Positions 20,810 to 29,500 of a DNA stretch of 64,000 bases are shown one piece after another. The stretch is taken from positions 1 through 64,000 of the forward strand of contig NZ_NXLL01000010.1 of the NCBI RefSeq assembly GCF_003364115.1. The letters are read 5' to 3'. Within the stretch, counting starts at the first letter, position 1. The number at the start of each line of letters is the position of its first letter. Position numbers and translations under genes: made by a program. Source of the stretch: Helicobacter sp. MIT 00-7814 (lineage in GTDB: Bacteria > Campylobacterota > Campylobacteria > Campylobacterales > Helicobacteraceae). The notes beneath the pieces are model-generated. The model ran no database searches, was not told the origin of the DNA, and saw only the letters and a program-made list of their open reading frames with translations.

Positions 20810-21049
20810 ATGTTTGAACGCATTGATATAATTTTCCGCAATATCGAGGATATACGCGATGATATTAACATTCTTTTGGGCATGGCAAAAATTTCGATGC
20901 TTGATTATATTATGATTAAACGCGGCTCGCAGGACATGCCAGAGACATTGACTTTCACGCTACTTGGGCAAATTGACGCAGAAGTGGAAAAACTCAAAAA
21001 AGAAATAGACGCACTCAATAAGCTAAAAAGGGAAATGTTGGTGTTTTAA
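20810..21049 (+). CDS. Small conserved-looking helical protein, unknown function
   Basis: This 79-residue protein is preceded by AAGGAGG, a strong ribosome binding site. The sequence is helical, with a C-terminal coiled coil (AEVEKLKKEIDALNKLKREM) and no signal peptide or membrane segment. It lies 63 bases after kdsD in the same direction and may be co-transcribed. I do not recognise the family. The ribosome binding site and codon use similar to neighbours argue that it is real. Confidence 0.7.
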   Translation: MFERIDIIFRNIEDIRDDINILLGMAKISMLDYIMIKRGSQDMPETLTFTLLGQIDAEVEKLKKEIDALNKLKREMLVF

Positions 21050-21088
21050 AATAATTTATTTGCATACCTTTGGCTCTAAATTAGAATT

Positions 21089-21547
21089 TTACATACACTC
21101 AAAAATACTTTTTACGCTTGCTTTAACATATTCCTCATAGCTAGGTAATGTTTCCTTTTGATTGTAGAAAAAAAGCTTAACAACAATACTTTGCTTGTCG
21201 TTGTTGCTTGTAATATGATCCTTAAAGGTATTTTTGAATCCTTCAAGCTTAAAGCGTGCGATATTTTGTCCTTGCTTTAATCCCTTTGGGTCGATAAATA
21301 TTATCGTATAGACACTAGTTTCTTTATGCCTTAACCAAAAAATAAAGTCTGGATAGAATCTTTTTTCGCTTTGCACTTCTTCATCAAAATATGGAATATA
21401 AATTTCATCAATATTTTCTACAAGTTTACTAAAACACCATTCATAAGCTTTTAAAACATTATCATCAAGCTTTATATATTCTTTTAATTCCTTTAAAAAC
21501 TCAATTTCACTTGGTATTTTAATGCTATTATGAAATTTTATCATCAT
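21089..21547 (-). CDS. PD-(D/E)xK nuclease domain protein, detached C-terminus of type III Res
   Basis: This 152-residue protein has the nuclease core Pro66-Asp67 (RFYPDFIFW) followed by Asp86-Pro-Lys88 (IIFIDPKGL), the layout of the C-terminal endonuclease domain in type III restriction subunits. It starts 20 bases inside the end of the helicase gene, in a different frame (ATG ATG ATA). Together the two add up to about 960 residues, the size of a single-chain Res such as EcoP15I. The split may be an old frameshift or a natural two-polypeptide enzyme. No long homopolymer lies at the junction. It is the last gene of the defence operon. Confidence 0.75.
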   Translation of the reverse strand: MMIKFHNSIKIPSEIEFLKELKEYIKLDDNVLKAYEWCFSKLVENIDEIYIPYFDEEVQSEKRFYPDFIFWLRHKETSVYTIIFIDPKGLKQGQNIARFKLEGFKNTFKDHITSNNDKQSIVVKLFFYNQKETLPSYEEYVKASVKSIFECM

Positions 21548-23954
21548 TTTCTTTGGAAATTAAGGGGCTATAATAATGCTCTTTTAATTCAGCATCAATA
21601 GTGTAGCCCATAAATTTAGCCTCTTGAGCTGCTTCTTTGAGTTTTAAGACTTCATCTATGCTGATTTTTCCTGCTTCAAACTCTGCTTTTAACTCTTTAT
21701 CACTTTTTGCTCTTGAAACTTCTTTTATTTTTTGATTTAATTCCTCAATCATATTATAATTTAGTGTGCTTGTAAAATGATGAAAATGCTTTATCTCATC
21801 ATTTATTGGTTCAAATTTTTCTAGCACCTTATAGCTTCTTGTAAAAAAGTTATCAAGCATTTTTAGCATTTTTTCATAGTCATGAAATTGTTTTCTGCCT
21901 TCTATCACGGCTATATTGCTTTTATTTTTGATTTTTTCTAAAGTCTTAAAACCTAAAGCCTCGCTTTTTAAATTAGCACTTAAAAGCAAAACATCTTCAT
22001 CATAACTTTGCATAAAATCACAAAGCCCATTATAATCATCTTGTGAAATCTTATAGCTTCTTTCTTGCATAGCTTCTGTCTTATATTTTGGCACATATAA
22101 AGGCTTAAAAGTTTGATTTTTTCTAAAGCCTTTTAGGGCTTTTTTCGAGCTAAATTGCTGCATTTTTTCTAAGATATATTTAATCGCTTCTTTATCGCTA
22201 GCCATGATAAAAAGCGTTTCAAGCCATTGATTTTTAAAGCCTAGTTTTGCGCTTATATCAAAGCTTTTTAAGCCACATTTTTCAAGTCTTTTACGCAAGT
22301 ATGCAAAAGGCTCGATTCTTACACCCCTACCAATGGTTTGTAAAACATATTTTTTTGCCTGCGTGCTACCTATATTGATAAAATTTATGATATTCACGCG
22401 GTTACTATCCCAGCCCTCGCTAAAAACCTTGCTACCCATCATTATATTTATAGGCGAATTTATATCATTAATATTTGCAAAATATCCTTGCTCTAAATCC
22501 TCGCCTATATCAATTCCTAGTTTAATAATATATTCTTTTTGCCACTCCTTAATATTTCCTATATTTAAAAGTAAAAAGGGCTTACTTGCATTCTTGCTTT
22601 TAAAAACAAGTTCCTTATCATTACCCTTTATCTTGCAAGCCTCAATGCCAGCATTTGCACTTGCATAAAATACACTTTGTTTTACCTCATCTAAGCTTAT
22701 GTCTTTTAGCTTTTCTATAAGTGCATTATCTAAATAATACGTCCCAAAATATAAGCTTGCTTTTTCTAAATCCTTGCAAAGTTTTGCTAATAAACCCTCA
22801 AAGTCCTTAACCTCGCCTTTAACTATCTTTAATATAGCTTCAAAATATAGCTTTATACCAGCTATTTTCGTATTTACCTTATCTGAAACTGCTATGATTA
22901 AAGGATTATGATAAAGCAATTTTTTATGTTCATCTTTCTCAAAAGAATTTTCAAACTGCGTAAAAAGCTCCTTTTTAGCCTTTAAAATAGCCGCAAAGAT
23001 AATAAAACTTTGCATGATTTTTTCAAGCTGTTCTGCCTCGTTTTCTCCACTTGAAAAAGCCTTTAAATCAGAATCTAGCACAGCGATATTTTTACCATAG
23101 CCATCAAGATTAAACTTTTCCAAATTATAATTAAACGCACAAGTTTGCATATCAATTTCATCATCAAAAGTCGCAGAGAAATTAAAGATAAATCCACTTG
23201 GTTTAGCATCTTGCCTAAGTCCTTTTGCAAGCTCATTGATATAGTTTTTGCGCGTTGAAAAGCCACTATCGCCCCTATGTGCTTCATCAAGCAGGATATA
23301 CCAGCCATTTTCGCATAAATAATTTTTATAATTTAGCCTTTTTGCCTTTTTATCTTTGCCTACATTTGCTTCATTATCAAGTAAATCACTGCGCGCTATA
23401 TACAGCTTGCACGCACTTTCAAAAAGATTTGGCGCACTTTGTTTTTCATATTCTTTAAGTTCTAGAATCTGAATAGGCTTTTCTTGAAAATTATTATAAA
23501 GCAAGATGGTGTTTTTAAATTGTTCTAAAATTTTATCATTTGGAGCAAGGAGCATTATGGGCTTAGATTCTAATTCTTTTTTATGCATAAGCATAGCTAA
23601 AATCGCAATAAGCTTTATCATAACAATGGTTTTTCCACTCCCAGTTGCCATCCAAAAACTCGCGCGATTGATATTCTCAAGTTTTAGCCTACTATCATAA
23701 CTTTGATAATGTGCTAGCAAGCCCTTTATATCATAAGTTCCTTGAGGAATAGGGCATTCTTTAAAAAGCATTAAAGCAATAATAGCATTTCTAAGGGCTT
23801 CACTTTGATAGCTTTCAAGTGTGATTTTATCACTAAAACTAGTAAAATCAATACTTTCTAAAATATCATTAAAGCTAGTTTTATCAATGCGTTGATTAAT
23901 GATTTCATTAAGTATTAAAGTATCGGCTTTTTGTGTATTTTGCTTTTTGCTCAT
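21528..23954 (-). CDS. res: Type III restriction enzyme Res subunit, helicase part
   Basis: This is the superfamily 2 ATPase of a type III restriction system, which moves along or switches on DNA between two unmodified sites before cleavage. Walker A is ATGSGKT (103-109). Walker B is Asp223-Glu-Ala-His226. Motif III is FNFSATF near 255. Motif VI is LQTIGRGVRIEP. The 808-residue protein ends without a nuclease motif, which sits in the overlapping 152-residue ORF. Its ATG overlaps the rhuM stop by 4 bases. It needs Mod (26424-28865) for site recognition. Base composition is AT-rich relative to the flanks. Confidence 0.9.
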   Translation of the reverse strand: MSKKQNTQKADTLILNEIINQRIDKTSFNDILESIDFTSFSDKITLESYQSEALRNAIIALMLFKECPIPQGTYDIKGLLAHYQSYDSRLKLENINRASFWMATGSGKTIVMIKLIAILAMLMHKKELESKPIMLLAPNDKILEQFKNTILLYNNFQEKPIQILELKEYEKQSAPNLFESACKLYIARSDLLDNEANVGKDKKAKRLNYKNYLCENGWYILLDEAHRGDSGFSTRKNYINELAKGLRQDAKPSGFIFNFSATFDDEIDMQTCAFNYNLEKFNLDGYGKNIAVLDSDLKAFSSGENEAEQLEKIMQSFIIFAAILKAKKELFTQFENSFEKDEHKKLLYHNPLIIAVSDKVNTKIAGIKLYFEAILKIVKGEVKDFEGLLAKLCKDLEKASLYFGTYYLDNALIEKLKDISLDEVKQSVFYASANAGIEACKIKGNDKELVFKSKNASKPFLLLNIGNIKEWQKEYIIKLGIDIGEDLEQGYFANINDINSPINIMMGSKVFSEGWDSNRVNIINFINIGSTQAKKYVLQTIGRGVRIEPFAYLRKRLEKCGLKSFDISAKLGFKNQWLETLFIMASDKEAIKYILEKMQQFSSKKALKGFRKNQTFKPLYVPKYKTEAMQERSYKISQDDYNGLCDFMQSYDEDVLLLSANLKSEALGFKTLEKIKNKSNIAVIEGRKQFHDYEKMLKMLDNFFTRSYKVLEKFEPINDEIKHFHHFTSTLNYNMIEELNQKIKEVSRAKSDKELKAEFEAGKISIDEVLKLKEAAQEAKFMGYTIDAELKEHYYSPLISKENDDKIS

Positions 23955-24958
23955 TTATTTTCCTTTGTGCGATTACTTAAGGCTTTATATTCTGCTTCAA
24001 GTATATTTTTATCGTCTTTATCGGCTTCTAAAGCCTGCTCTTTTTTTCTTTTTTTATCAAAAATTTCATATTTTGGCATAACTATATTTTTCATCTGCTC
24101 ATTTGAAATGCTTCCATTTCCTTTTAAAATTTCTAAGCCTTGAAATTTAAGCAAGGTATCTACATTTTCTTTCCAAAAATCCATAGTTAAAACTTGTTTT
24201 GATTTAACACGAAGCTCAGCAGATTCTAAAAACACATTTACTAAGCGATTTAGGCTATCTAGTTCATCTTTATTAAGGTAATTTTTAGCAATGATAATAT
24301 CGCCCTTTCTTACAACATTGCCCTTAAAGCTTGTAAGCCCCATATTTAAAGCATTTTCATTAGCTCTTGTGCAAATAAGTTCAGCCGCACTTTGTCCTGT
24401 GATAGCAAAAAGCAACTTATTTTGTATATTTGCAAAAAACATTTGTGTTGTTTTATCGCTTGCATCATAATCTACGCTTAAAGCAAAAAGATCACGAACC
24501 TTTTGATAAAATCTCTTTTCACTGGCTCTAATATCTCTAATTTGCTCTAAAAGCTCATCAAAATAATCAGTCCTACCATTTGGATTTTTAAGCCTATCAG
24601 TATCGATGATAAAGCCTTTTTGAAGATAATGTCTAAGATTTTCATTCGCCCAAATTCTAAACTGCACGCCTCTTTTACTACGCACACGAAAACCAACAGC
24701 CAAAATCATCTCTAAAGAATAAATTTTTATTTTATATTGCTTGGAATCTGTAGCGGTTGTCAAGTAATCCTTGACAACTGAAATATCGCTTAACTCCCCA
24801 TCTTTTAGGATATTTGCTATATGTAAGCTAATATTTTGCTTGGAGGTAGCAAAAAGTTTTGCCATATCATTTTGAGAAAGCCAAACGCTACTGCCTAGCT
24901 CATAAAGCTCGACTTGTGTTTTTCCATCTTTAGCGGTATAGATTATTGGGGGATGCAT
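23951..24958 (-). CDS. rhuM: RhuM family protein
   Basis: This 335-residue member of the virulence RhuM family has an N-terminal winged-helix-like DNA-binding region (about 25-60, WLSQNDMAKLFATSKQNI) and the conserved block SLEMILAVGFRVRSKRGVQFRIW (about 81-103), which includes RSKRGVQFR. The C-terminus is charged and partly coiled coil. RhuM was named in Salmonella pathogenicity island 3, and its biochemical function is not established. It is frequently encoded inside restriction-modification loci, as here between kwaB and res. It starts 2 bases after kwaB stops. Confidence 0.88.
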   Translation of the reverse strand: MHPPIIYTAKDGKTQVELYELGSSVWLSQNDMAKLFATSKQNISLHIANILKDGELSDISVVKDYLTTATDSKQYKIKIYSLEMILAVGFRVRSKRGVQFRIWANENLRHYLQKGFIIDTDRLKNPNGRTDYFDELLEQIRDIRASEKRFYQKVRDLFALSVDYDASDKTTQMFFANIQNKLLFAITGQSAAELICTRANENALNMGLTSFKGNVVRKGDIIIAKNYLNKDELDSLNRLVNVFLESAELRVKSKQVLTMDFWKENVDTLLKFQGLEILKGNGSISNEQMKNIVMPKYEIFDKKRKKEQALEADKDDKNILEAEYKALSNRTKENK

Positions 24959-24960
24959 TA

Positions 24961-25827
24961 TTATTTAGCCTTTTTATCAACGCATATTTTATATGAGTTA
25001 GCTATTCTTACTTCTTTTCCACCAACTTCAGCGGTAAAAAACTTTTCAAATATGATATTGGAAAAATTGTCTATGTCTTTTATTTCATGTATTTTAAATT
25101 TCCCATCTTTAATTAAATTAGGATTGTATTTTTTTGCATATTCTAAATATTTGTTAGCATCCTCATTTGTTATGCTCTCTAGTTTATCTACTATCAAAGC
25201 TAAAGTCTTCAATTTTGACTTGTTTATCTTAGATAGCTCTATATCCTCTGCAATATCTAAAAATGGATATTTTTCAGTGTTTGTAAAATTTTTCCAATCA
25301 TCCTCATTTGCATCTCTATAGTATTTTAAAAAATGAGGAAATATTTTTTCTAGGTTGATAAACTTAGCAAAATATATCTTTTTTTGTTTTTGCTCCCAAT
25401 ATACATCAGGTTTTGGTAAAATAGGTATAGAAATTTCTTCTTCAATGCTTATTTTATTTCCTAATTTAAACCAAAGCAATGATTTTTTCTCTATTCTTTG
25501 ACTTGGCATTACCCTTTGAATATATAATTTTATATCACTGTTGGCTTGATCTTTTTCAAAAAAATAAAATGTTTCTATAGATTTAAGGTCTTCTCCTTTT
25601 GCCATGTTGCAACTTGTAGAATTTAAAATACGATTCAAATATGGCTCTATATCCTCATCGTTAGTCTCAATGAAAAATATTTCATCATCATCAAGCTTAT
25701 AATTCAAACCGTCTTTAGTAAAATCTATTTCTACATAATCCTTAACATTGAAATCCCATATATCAGATTCAATATTTTCAATAAGCTTATAAAAGCCATT
25801 TTTTCCTTTTCCATAAACGCTACTCAT
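24961..25827 (-). CDS. kwaB: KwaB-like (DUF4868) protein of a Kiwa defence system
   Basis: This 288-residue soluble protein has charged, beta-rich N-terminal and central parts (PILPKPDVYWEQKQKKIYFA, then INLEKIFPHFLKYYRDA) and a helical C-terminus. The pattern matches my memory of DUF4868, the domain that defines KwaB. In Kiwa, KwaB acts with the membrane protein KwaA against phage DNA. The neighbour on its 5' side, 2 bases away, is a four-helix membrane protein of KwaA size, which strongly supports the call. No GCGC or CGCG tetramer occurs in the gene, unlike the flanking chromosome, which suggests transfer. A profile search was not possible. Confidence 0.72.
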   Translation of the reverse strand: MSSVYGKGKNGFYKLIENIESDIWDFNVKDYVEIDFTKDGLNYKLDDDEIFFIETNDEDIEPYLNRILNSTSCNMAKGEDLKSIETFYFFEKDQANSDIKLYIQRVMPSQRIEKKSLLWFKLGNKISIEEEISIPILPKPDVYWEQKQKKIYFAKFINLEKIFPHFLKYYRDANEDDWKNFTNTEKYPFLDIAEDIELSKINKSKLKTLALIVDKLESITNEDANKYLEYAKKYNPNLIKDGKFKIHEIKDIDNFSNIIFEKFFTAEVGGKEVRIANSYKICVDKKAK

Positions 25828-25829
25828 TT

Positions 25830-26420
25830 TTAATTCTCCTTTCTATAATCAAAATATACAAAATTATTTAATCGTATTAAGGTTGAATATTTGTGTGTAT
25901 CCTTAATATTTTCTTTTGAAATTAAAAATATTTTGTAACCAGCAAATTCTTGATTTGTGGAATCTATTTCTATCTCATAAAAGTGATAACCATAAAAAAG
26001 CAAATATGGATTAAAATAAGAAAATTTACCCTTAAGTATTAAGAGATAGATACATGTAAAAACTAAAGCAAAAATAATCCAACTATAAAACACATTATGC
26101 TTATCGTAAGGAATGCTTAAAGCAATGACAAAATAAGTTATGTAAATGGGTATGTATTTTGGTTCAGCAATTTCAACCTTGCAACATATCATACTATCAT
26201 TAGGCTTGCATTTCTTTTTAATTGTGTAAATATACAAATAAGATATAGCAGCCGCAACACAAATAATAATTACAGACAAATATATATTATTTAGTTTAAA
26301 ACTAAAAATATCAATATAAATATCAGTATTTTTTATAATAAAAAATACAATTAATGGCGTTAAAGACATAAATACATAAGTGAAATAAAAACACCTTAAA
26401 AATATTAGAAACACTAACAC
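25830..26420 (-). CDS. kwaA: KwaA-like membrane protein of a Kiwa defence system
   Basis: This 196-residue protein has four membrane segments (about 5-32, 46-66, 91-106, 111-129) and a soluble C-terminal tail of about 65 residues (YFNPYLLFYGYHFYEIEI, YKIFLIS). That is the architecture of KwaA, the envelope sensor of Kiwa. The frame begins at a GTG three bases after the mod stop codon, with GGGAG about 10 bases upstream; ATG at residue 18 would delete most of the first helix. The gene is the most AT-rich in the operon. It is followed after 2 bases by kwaB. Confidence 0.7.
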   Translation of the reverse strand: MLVFLIFLRCFYFTYVFMSLTPLIVFFIIKNTDIYIDIFSFKLNNIYLSVIIICVAAAISYLYIYTIKKKCKPNDSMICCKVEIAEPKYIPIYITYFVIALSIPYDKHNVFYSWIIFALVFTCIYLLILKGKFSYFNPYLLFYGYHFYEIEIDSTNQEFAGYKIFLISKENIKDTHKYSTLIRLNNFVYFDYRKEN

Positions 26421-26423
26421 TTC

Positions 26424-28865
26424 TCACTTCTCCCAAAAGATAAGGTTTTTTAGTCGTGGGTATTTTTGTATATCTATGCTATCAATTTGCACTATGTCGC
26501 CACTATCAAATTCGCAGGTTTCTATGCCTTGGTTATCAAGAAAAACTCTTTTGATTTTAACGCCATTTAGGTTGCTAAGTGTAGTAAATATATCAAAATC
26601 CTCTCTATAATCACTCATATCTAAATGCGCTATTTTGTCTTTTTGTATTGTTTTTATAAGTTTGCGGGATTTTTTATAGTCTATTATTGCTTGGTATTTT
26701 TGCAGATTTTGTGGATTGCTTCGCTCGCTTTGCTTACTCGCAATGACAGCAGAATCTAGCACATATTCACAATTTGCTAAGGCTTCATCATAGCTTTCTA
26801 GTTCGTAGTATTTAAAAGCTCCGCCGCCTTTATAATCCACTTCTTTGCTAATCCCGCTTGCGAAACCTGCTATAACTTTTTTCATACGAGGAATAATAAC
26901 TTTATAAAAATGCTCACCCATTTCTACACCTAACCATTTACGCCCTAGTTTTTGGGCTGTAGCTATAGTTGTTCCACTACCTGCAAAAAAATCTAAAATT
27001 ATAGAATCTTTATTGCTACTTGCTTTTACAATTCGTTGTAGCAAAGCTTCTGGTTTTTGGGTAAGATTAGAATCCGATTCTACACGTTCGGTAGAAGTTG
27101 AACCTATAATTGGAATATTCCACATTGTATCAACATATCTATCGTATGAAGTTTCATATATAATATTTCCATTTTCATCTCTTGCCCTCATATTTTTACC
27201 ATCTCTACCCTCTCTTTTGCTTAGCACTACTGGCTGTTCTCTCAATTCTTTCTGACGATAAAAAATAAAATTTTCCGTTTTCGATGAATTTAAAATGGAT
27301 TCCGTGTTTTTTGCAAAACTATTGCCACTATTGGCCATTTTATTTGAATAATACCAAATCACCTCATTTCTAAAATTATCCTCTCCAAAAATATTATTTA
27401 AAAGTTCACGTCCACGATAGTTTGCATTATGGTCTAAATGCAGATAAAAGCTCCCCTTACTACTTAACAAATCTCTTGCTAGCTCAAGGCGATTATGCAT
27501 TAAGCTTAGCCATGTAGAATCTTGGAATTTATCTTTGTATTCAAAATCGCTACCTGTATTAAAAGGTGGGTCAATATAAATCAAATCAATTTTATTTTGA
27601 TACTTTGGCATAAGGGTATTTAGGGCTTGAAAATTATCACTTTTGATAAGCTCGCCATCAAGATGATTTTCAAGATTATCAAAAAGGCTTAGGATCTTAA
27701 AAGTCGTTTCTTTACTAAAATGCTTTGTATCAAGGGGTAGGAATTGATACTGTTTTTCTTGCTTGCTATTGTTGGTTTCATTTTCTTGCAACGATAAAGA
27801 ACCTAAAATTTCCAAAAACTCATTAGCATTAAAATTTTCACTAGCAAGCTTTAAATCCTGCCATTCTTTTAGCTGCGATTCAAAGCCTTTATCTTGTGTT
27901 AAATTTAACAAAAATTCCTGCCACAAGCCTTGTTCTTTAATCTGCTTTGCAATCTTATCAAGGCTAAAAACATAATGCGTCTTTTTAGCAAATTTGGGCT
28001 TTAACCAAATTGCTTTTAGCTCGTCCTCAAAATCAGCGATTAAATCTATCGTTAGCTTCGCGGCGTCTTTAATCTTTGCGATTTTTGCTAAAGTCTCTTG
28101 CGTAAAATCACCTAATTTATCATCTTTATGCAAGTAAGAAAAAAGCCACAAGTCAAATTGTTCGTTTAAAAACTCGCGCGCATTTTTATGGATAAAAAAA
28201 TCCACTTCATTTTGCCTTTTATAGCTTGCAAAATCCTTTTTTAGATTTTCTTCTTTAAGTTTATATTTTTTTAGCTCTTTTATAAAATCTTCGCTAAATT
28301 CGTTTGAGTTTTGCTTGAAAACATTGCTAAGATTCTCAAAAAGTTCTTTTTGATTGCTTACTTTTATAATTATTGTTAAATCCTGCTCCTCTTTTTCTAT
28401 GCTAGCTATTTTAAAAATTATTTTGTTTTTTGTATTATCAGCATTTTGTTTAAACTCGCTCGCATCAAATTTAAGTATATAATTTTCACCCTCAAATTCC
28501 ATGCTTTTATAAAGTGTATCAGATTTTACATAGTATAAATCCTGCGTTTTATAAAATAAGCTTGTATCGCTAGAATTGCTATAAACTCTAGCATAAATGT
28601 TTTTATAGATGGGGGTATTATTAAAAAATGGCGTGCCTGTTTCGTTTAGATAGGTATCAAAAAAGGTATAAAGCTTGTTATAAATATCTTGATTTTCATG
28701 AGTATCTGCACCTATGAAATTTTCTAGTTTTGATTTTAAGTGTTTAAAATATTTTGCCTTAATTTCAAGCAAATTTGTAAAACCGCTTTTATCTTTTATA
28801 TCTTTAATTTTTGAGCCAAGATAGCAAGATTCTAATCTTGAGTAAAATTCTAATTTATGATTCAT
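26424..28865 (-). CDS. mod: Type III DNA methyltransferase Mod (N6-adenine)
   Basis: Mod methylates adenine and provides site recognition for Res. It has the beta-class order: motif IV Asp432-Pro-Pro-Phe435 (YIDPPFNTGSDF), a target-recognition stretch (about 500-600), then the AdoMet motif DFFAGSGTT (625-633). The N-terminal 400 residues are a long helical region of the large Mod type. Residues about 706-719 (AVIASKQSERSNPQ) are encoded by a dispersed repeat that occurs elsewhere as intergenic DNA. The gene heads the six-gene operon. Its 813 residues exceed the usual 600-700. Confidence 0.92.
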   Translation of the reverse strand: MNHKLEFYSRLESCYLGSKIKDIKDKSGFTNLLEIKAKYFKHLKSKLENFIGADTHENQDIYNKLYTFFDTYLNETGTPFFNNTPIYKNIYARVYSNSSDTSLFYKTQDLYYVKSDTLYKSMEFEGENYILKFDASEFKQNADNTKNKIIFKIASIEKEEQDLTIIIKVSNQKELFENLSNVFKQNSNEFSEDFIKELKKYKLKEENLKKDFASYKRQNEVDFFIHKNAREFLNEQFDLWLFSYLHKDDKLGDFTQETLAKIAKIKDAAKLTIDLIADFEDELKAIWLKPKFAKKTHYVFSLDKIAKQIKEQGLWQEFLLNLTQDKGFESQLKEWQDLKLASENFNANEFLEILGSLSLQENETNNSKQEKQYQFLPLDTKHFSKETTFKILSLFDNLENHLDGELIKSDNFQALNTLMPKYQNKIDLIYIDPPFNTGSDFEYKDKFQDSTWLSLMHNRLELARDLLSSKGSFYLHLDHNANYRGRELLNNIFGEDNFRNEVIWYYSNKMANSGNSFAKNTESILNSSKTENFIFYRQKELREQPVVLSKREGRDGKNMRARDENGNIIYETSYDRYVDTMWNIPIIGSTSTERVESDSNLTQKPEALLQRIVKASSNKDSIILDFFAGSGTTIATAQKLGRKWLGVEMGEHFYKVIIPRMKKVIAGFASGISKEVDYKGGGAFKYYELESYDEALANCEYVLDSAVIASKQSERSNPQNLQKYQAIIDYKKSRKLIKTIQKDKIAHLDMSDYREDFDIFTTLSNLNGVKIKRVFLDNQGIETCEFDSGDIVQIDSIDIQKYPRLKNLIFWEK
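26712..26747. repeat. Dispersed repeat inside mod (family B)
   Basis: The minus strand reads GTCATTGCGAGT...GAAGCAATCCA, matching 30 of 36 positions with the intergenic copy at 3143-3178. It is read in frame within mod and encodes the core of VIASKQSERSNP. It lies near the Mod C-terminus, after the AdoMet motif. Confidence 0.75.
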
Positions 28866-28898
28866 TTTCTGCCTTTTATAGTAAATTTTGGCACTGCT

Positions 28899-28904
28899 AT
28901 ATTA
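28899..28904 (-). promoter_or_regulatory. Possible -10 box of the mod-kwaA-kwaB-rhuM-res operon
   Basis: The minus strand has TGATAATATAG about 35 bases before the mod ATG, in the 68-base gap after the glycosylase gene. It is AT-rich and the call is weak. No other promoter-like gap exists within the operon. Confidence 0.3.
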
Positions 28905-28933
28905 TCAGAAATAGCCTTAAATACTAATAGTAA

Positions 28934-29500
28934 TTAACTTTTTATGGCTAGCTGGTAAGCTTTTACCAATCTCTCTAAATCATACCTAGCATTTCGTGGG
29001 CTTGTGGAAGGTAAGGTGTGGATTTTTAGGTTATTTATAGTGTGTGTTTGCTGTGATTGATAGATTTTGAAAAGTTTTGTGGCAGTCGCGCCATTTAGAC
29101 AGATGGTGCGGATATTTGTATTTTTAATAAGCGCGTAAATATCATTAAACGCATGGACTTTGAGACTTGCATCATCAGAGCGCGTTATCTCGCATTGCTT
29201 AGTAATATCCCATAGCACAAGCCCGTGCCTTGTGAGAAAGTCCTGATATGTCGCGATATTTACAGAATCTAGCGGCGGCAGATTCTCACCAAAAATCGCG
29301 CAAAGCAGCTTCCAAAAGCGATTTTGCTTGTTCGCATAATAAAACCCCACTTCACGCGACACCACAGAAGGAAACGAGCCTAGTATCAGAATCCTAGAAT
29401 CCTCATCAACCCTCGTCGGCGCAAATGGATGGATTTGCATATCAGCATTCAAGGCTAGTCCACCTTTTGTGCTAAACCAACCTGTGGGTGCACCTTTCAT
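28934..29500 (-). CDS. Hypoxanthine-DNA glycosylase (UDG superfamily, family 6)
   Basis: This 188-residue protein has the motif ILGSFPSVVSREVGFYYANKQNRFW (about 38-62; key FPS...FYYANxxNxFW) and the C-terminal LPSTSPRNA, which define the deoxyinosine/hypoxanthine-DNA glycosylase branch of the uracil-DNA glycosylase superfamily. It excises hypoxanthine arising from adenine deamination. The ATG at 29500 overlaps the previous gene's stop (ATGA). A second ATG at residue 21, just before the conserved core, is another possible start. It seems unrelated to the defence operon, although it sits immediately upstream of it. Confidence 0.85.
   Translation of the reverse strand: MKGAPTGWFSTKGGLALNADMQIHPFAPTRVDEDSRILILGSFPSVVSREVGFYYANKQNRFWKLLCAIFGENLPPLDSVNIATYQDFLTRHGLVLWDITKQCEITRSDDASLKVHAFNDIYALIKNTNIRTICLNGATATKLFKIYQSQQTHTINNLKIHTLPSTSPRNARYDLERLVKAYQLAIKS

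Noticed and set aside
26366-26420. Alternative kwaA start at the ATG of residue 18
   Set aside because: It would remove much of the first hydrophobic segment and leave a 54-base gap in an otherwise gapless operon. The GTG start with GGGAG upstream is preferred, though not proven.
28934-29500. DNA glycosylase as part of the defence operon
   Set aside because: It lies upstream of the mod promoter gap, overlaps the carboxynorspermidine dehydrogenase gene by 4 bases, and belongs to a housekeeping repair family, so linkage to defence looks accidental.
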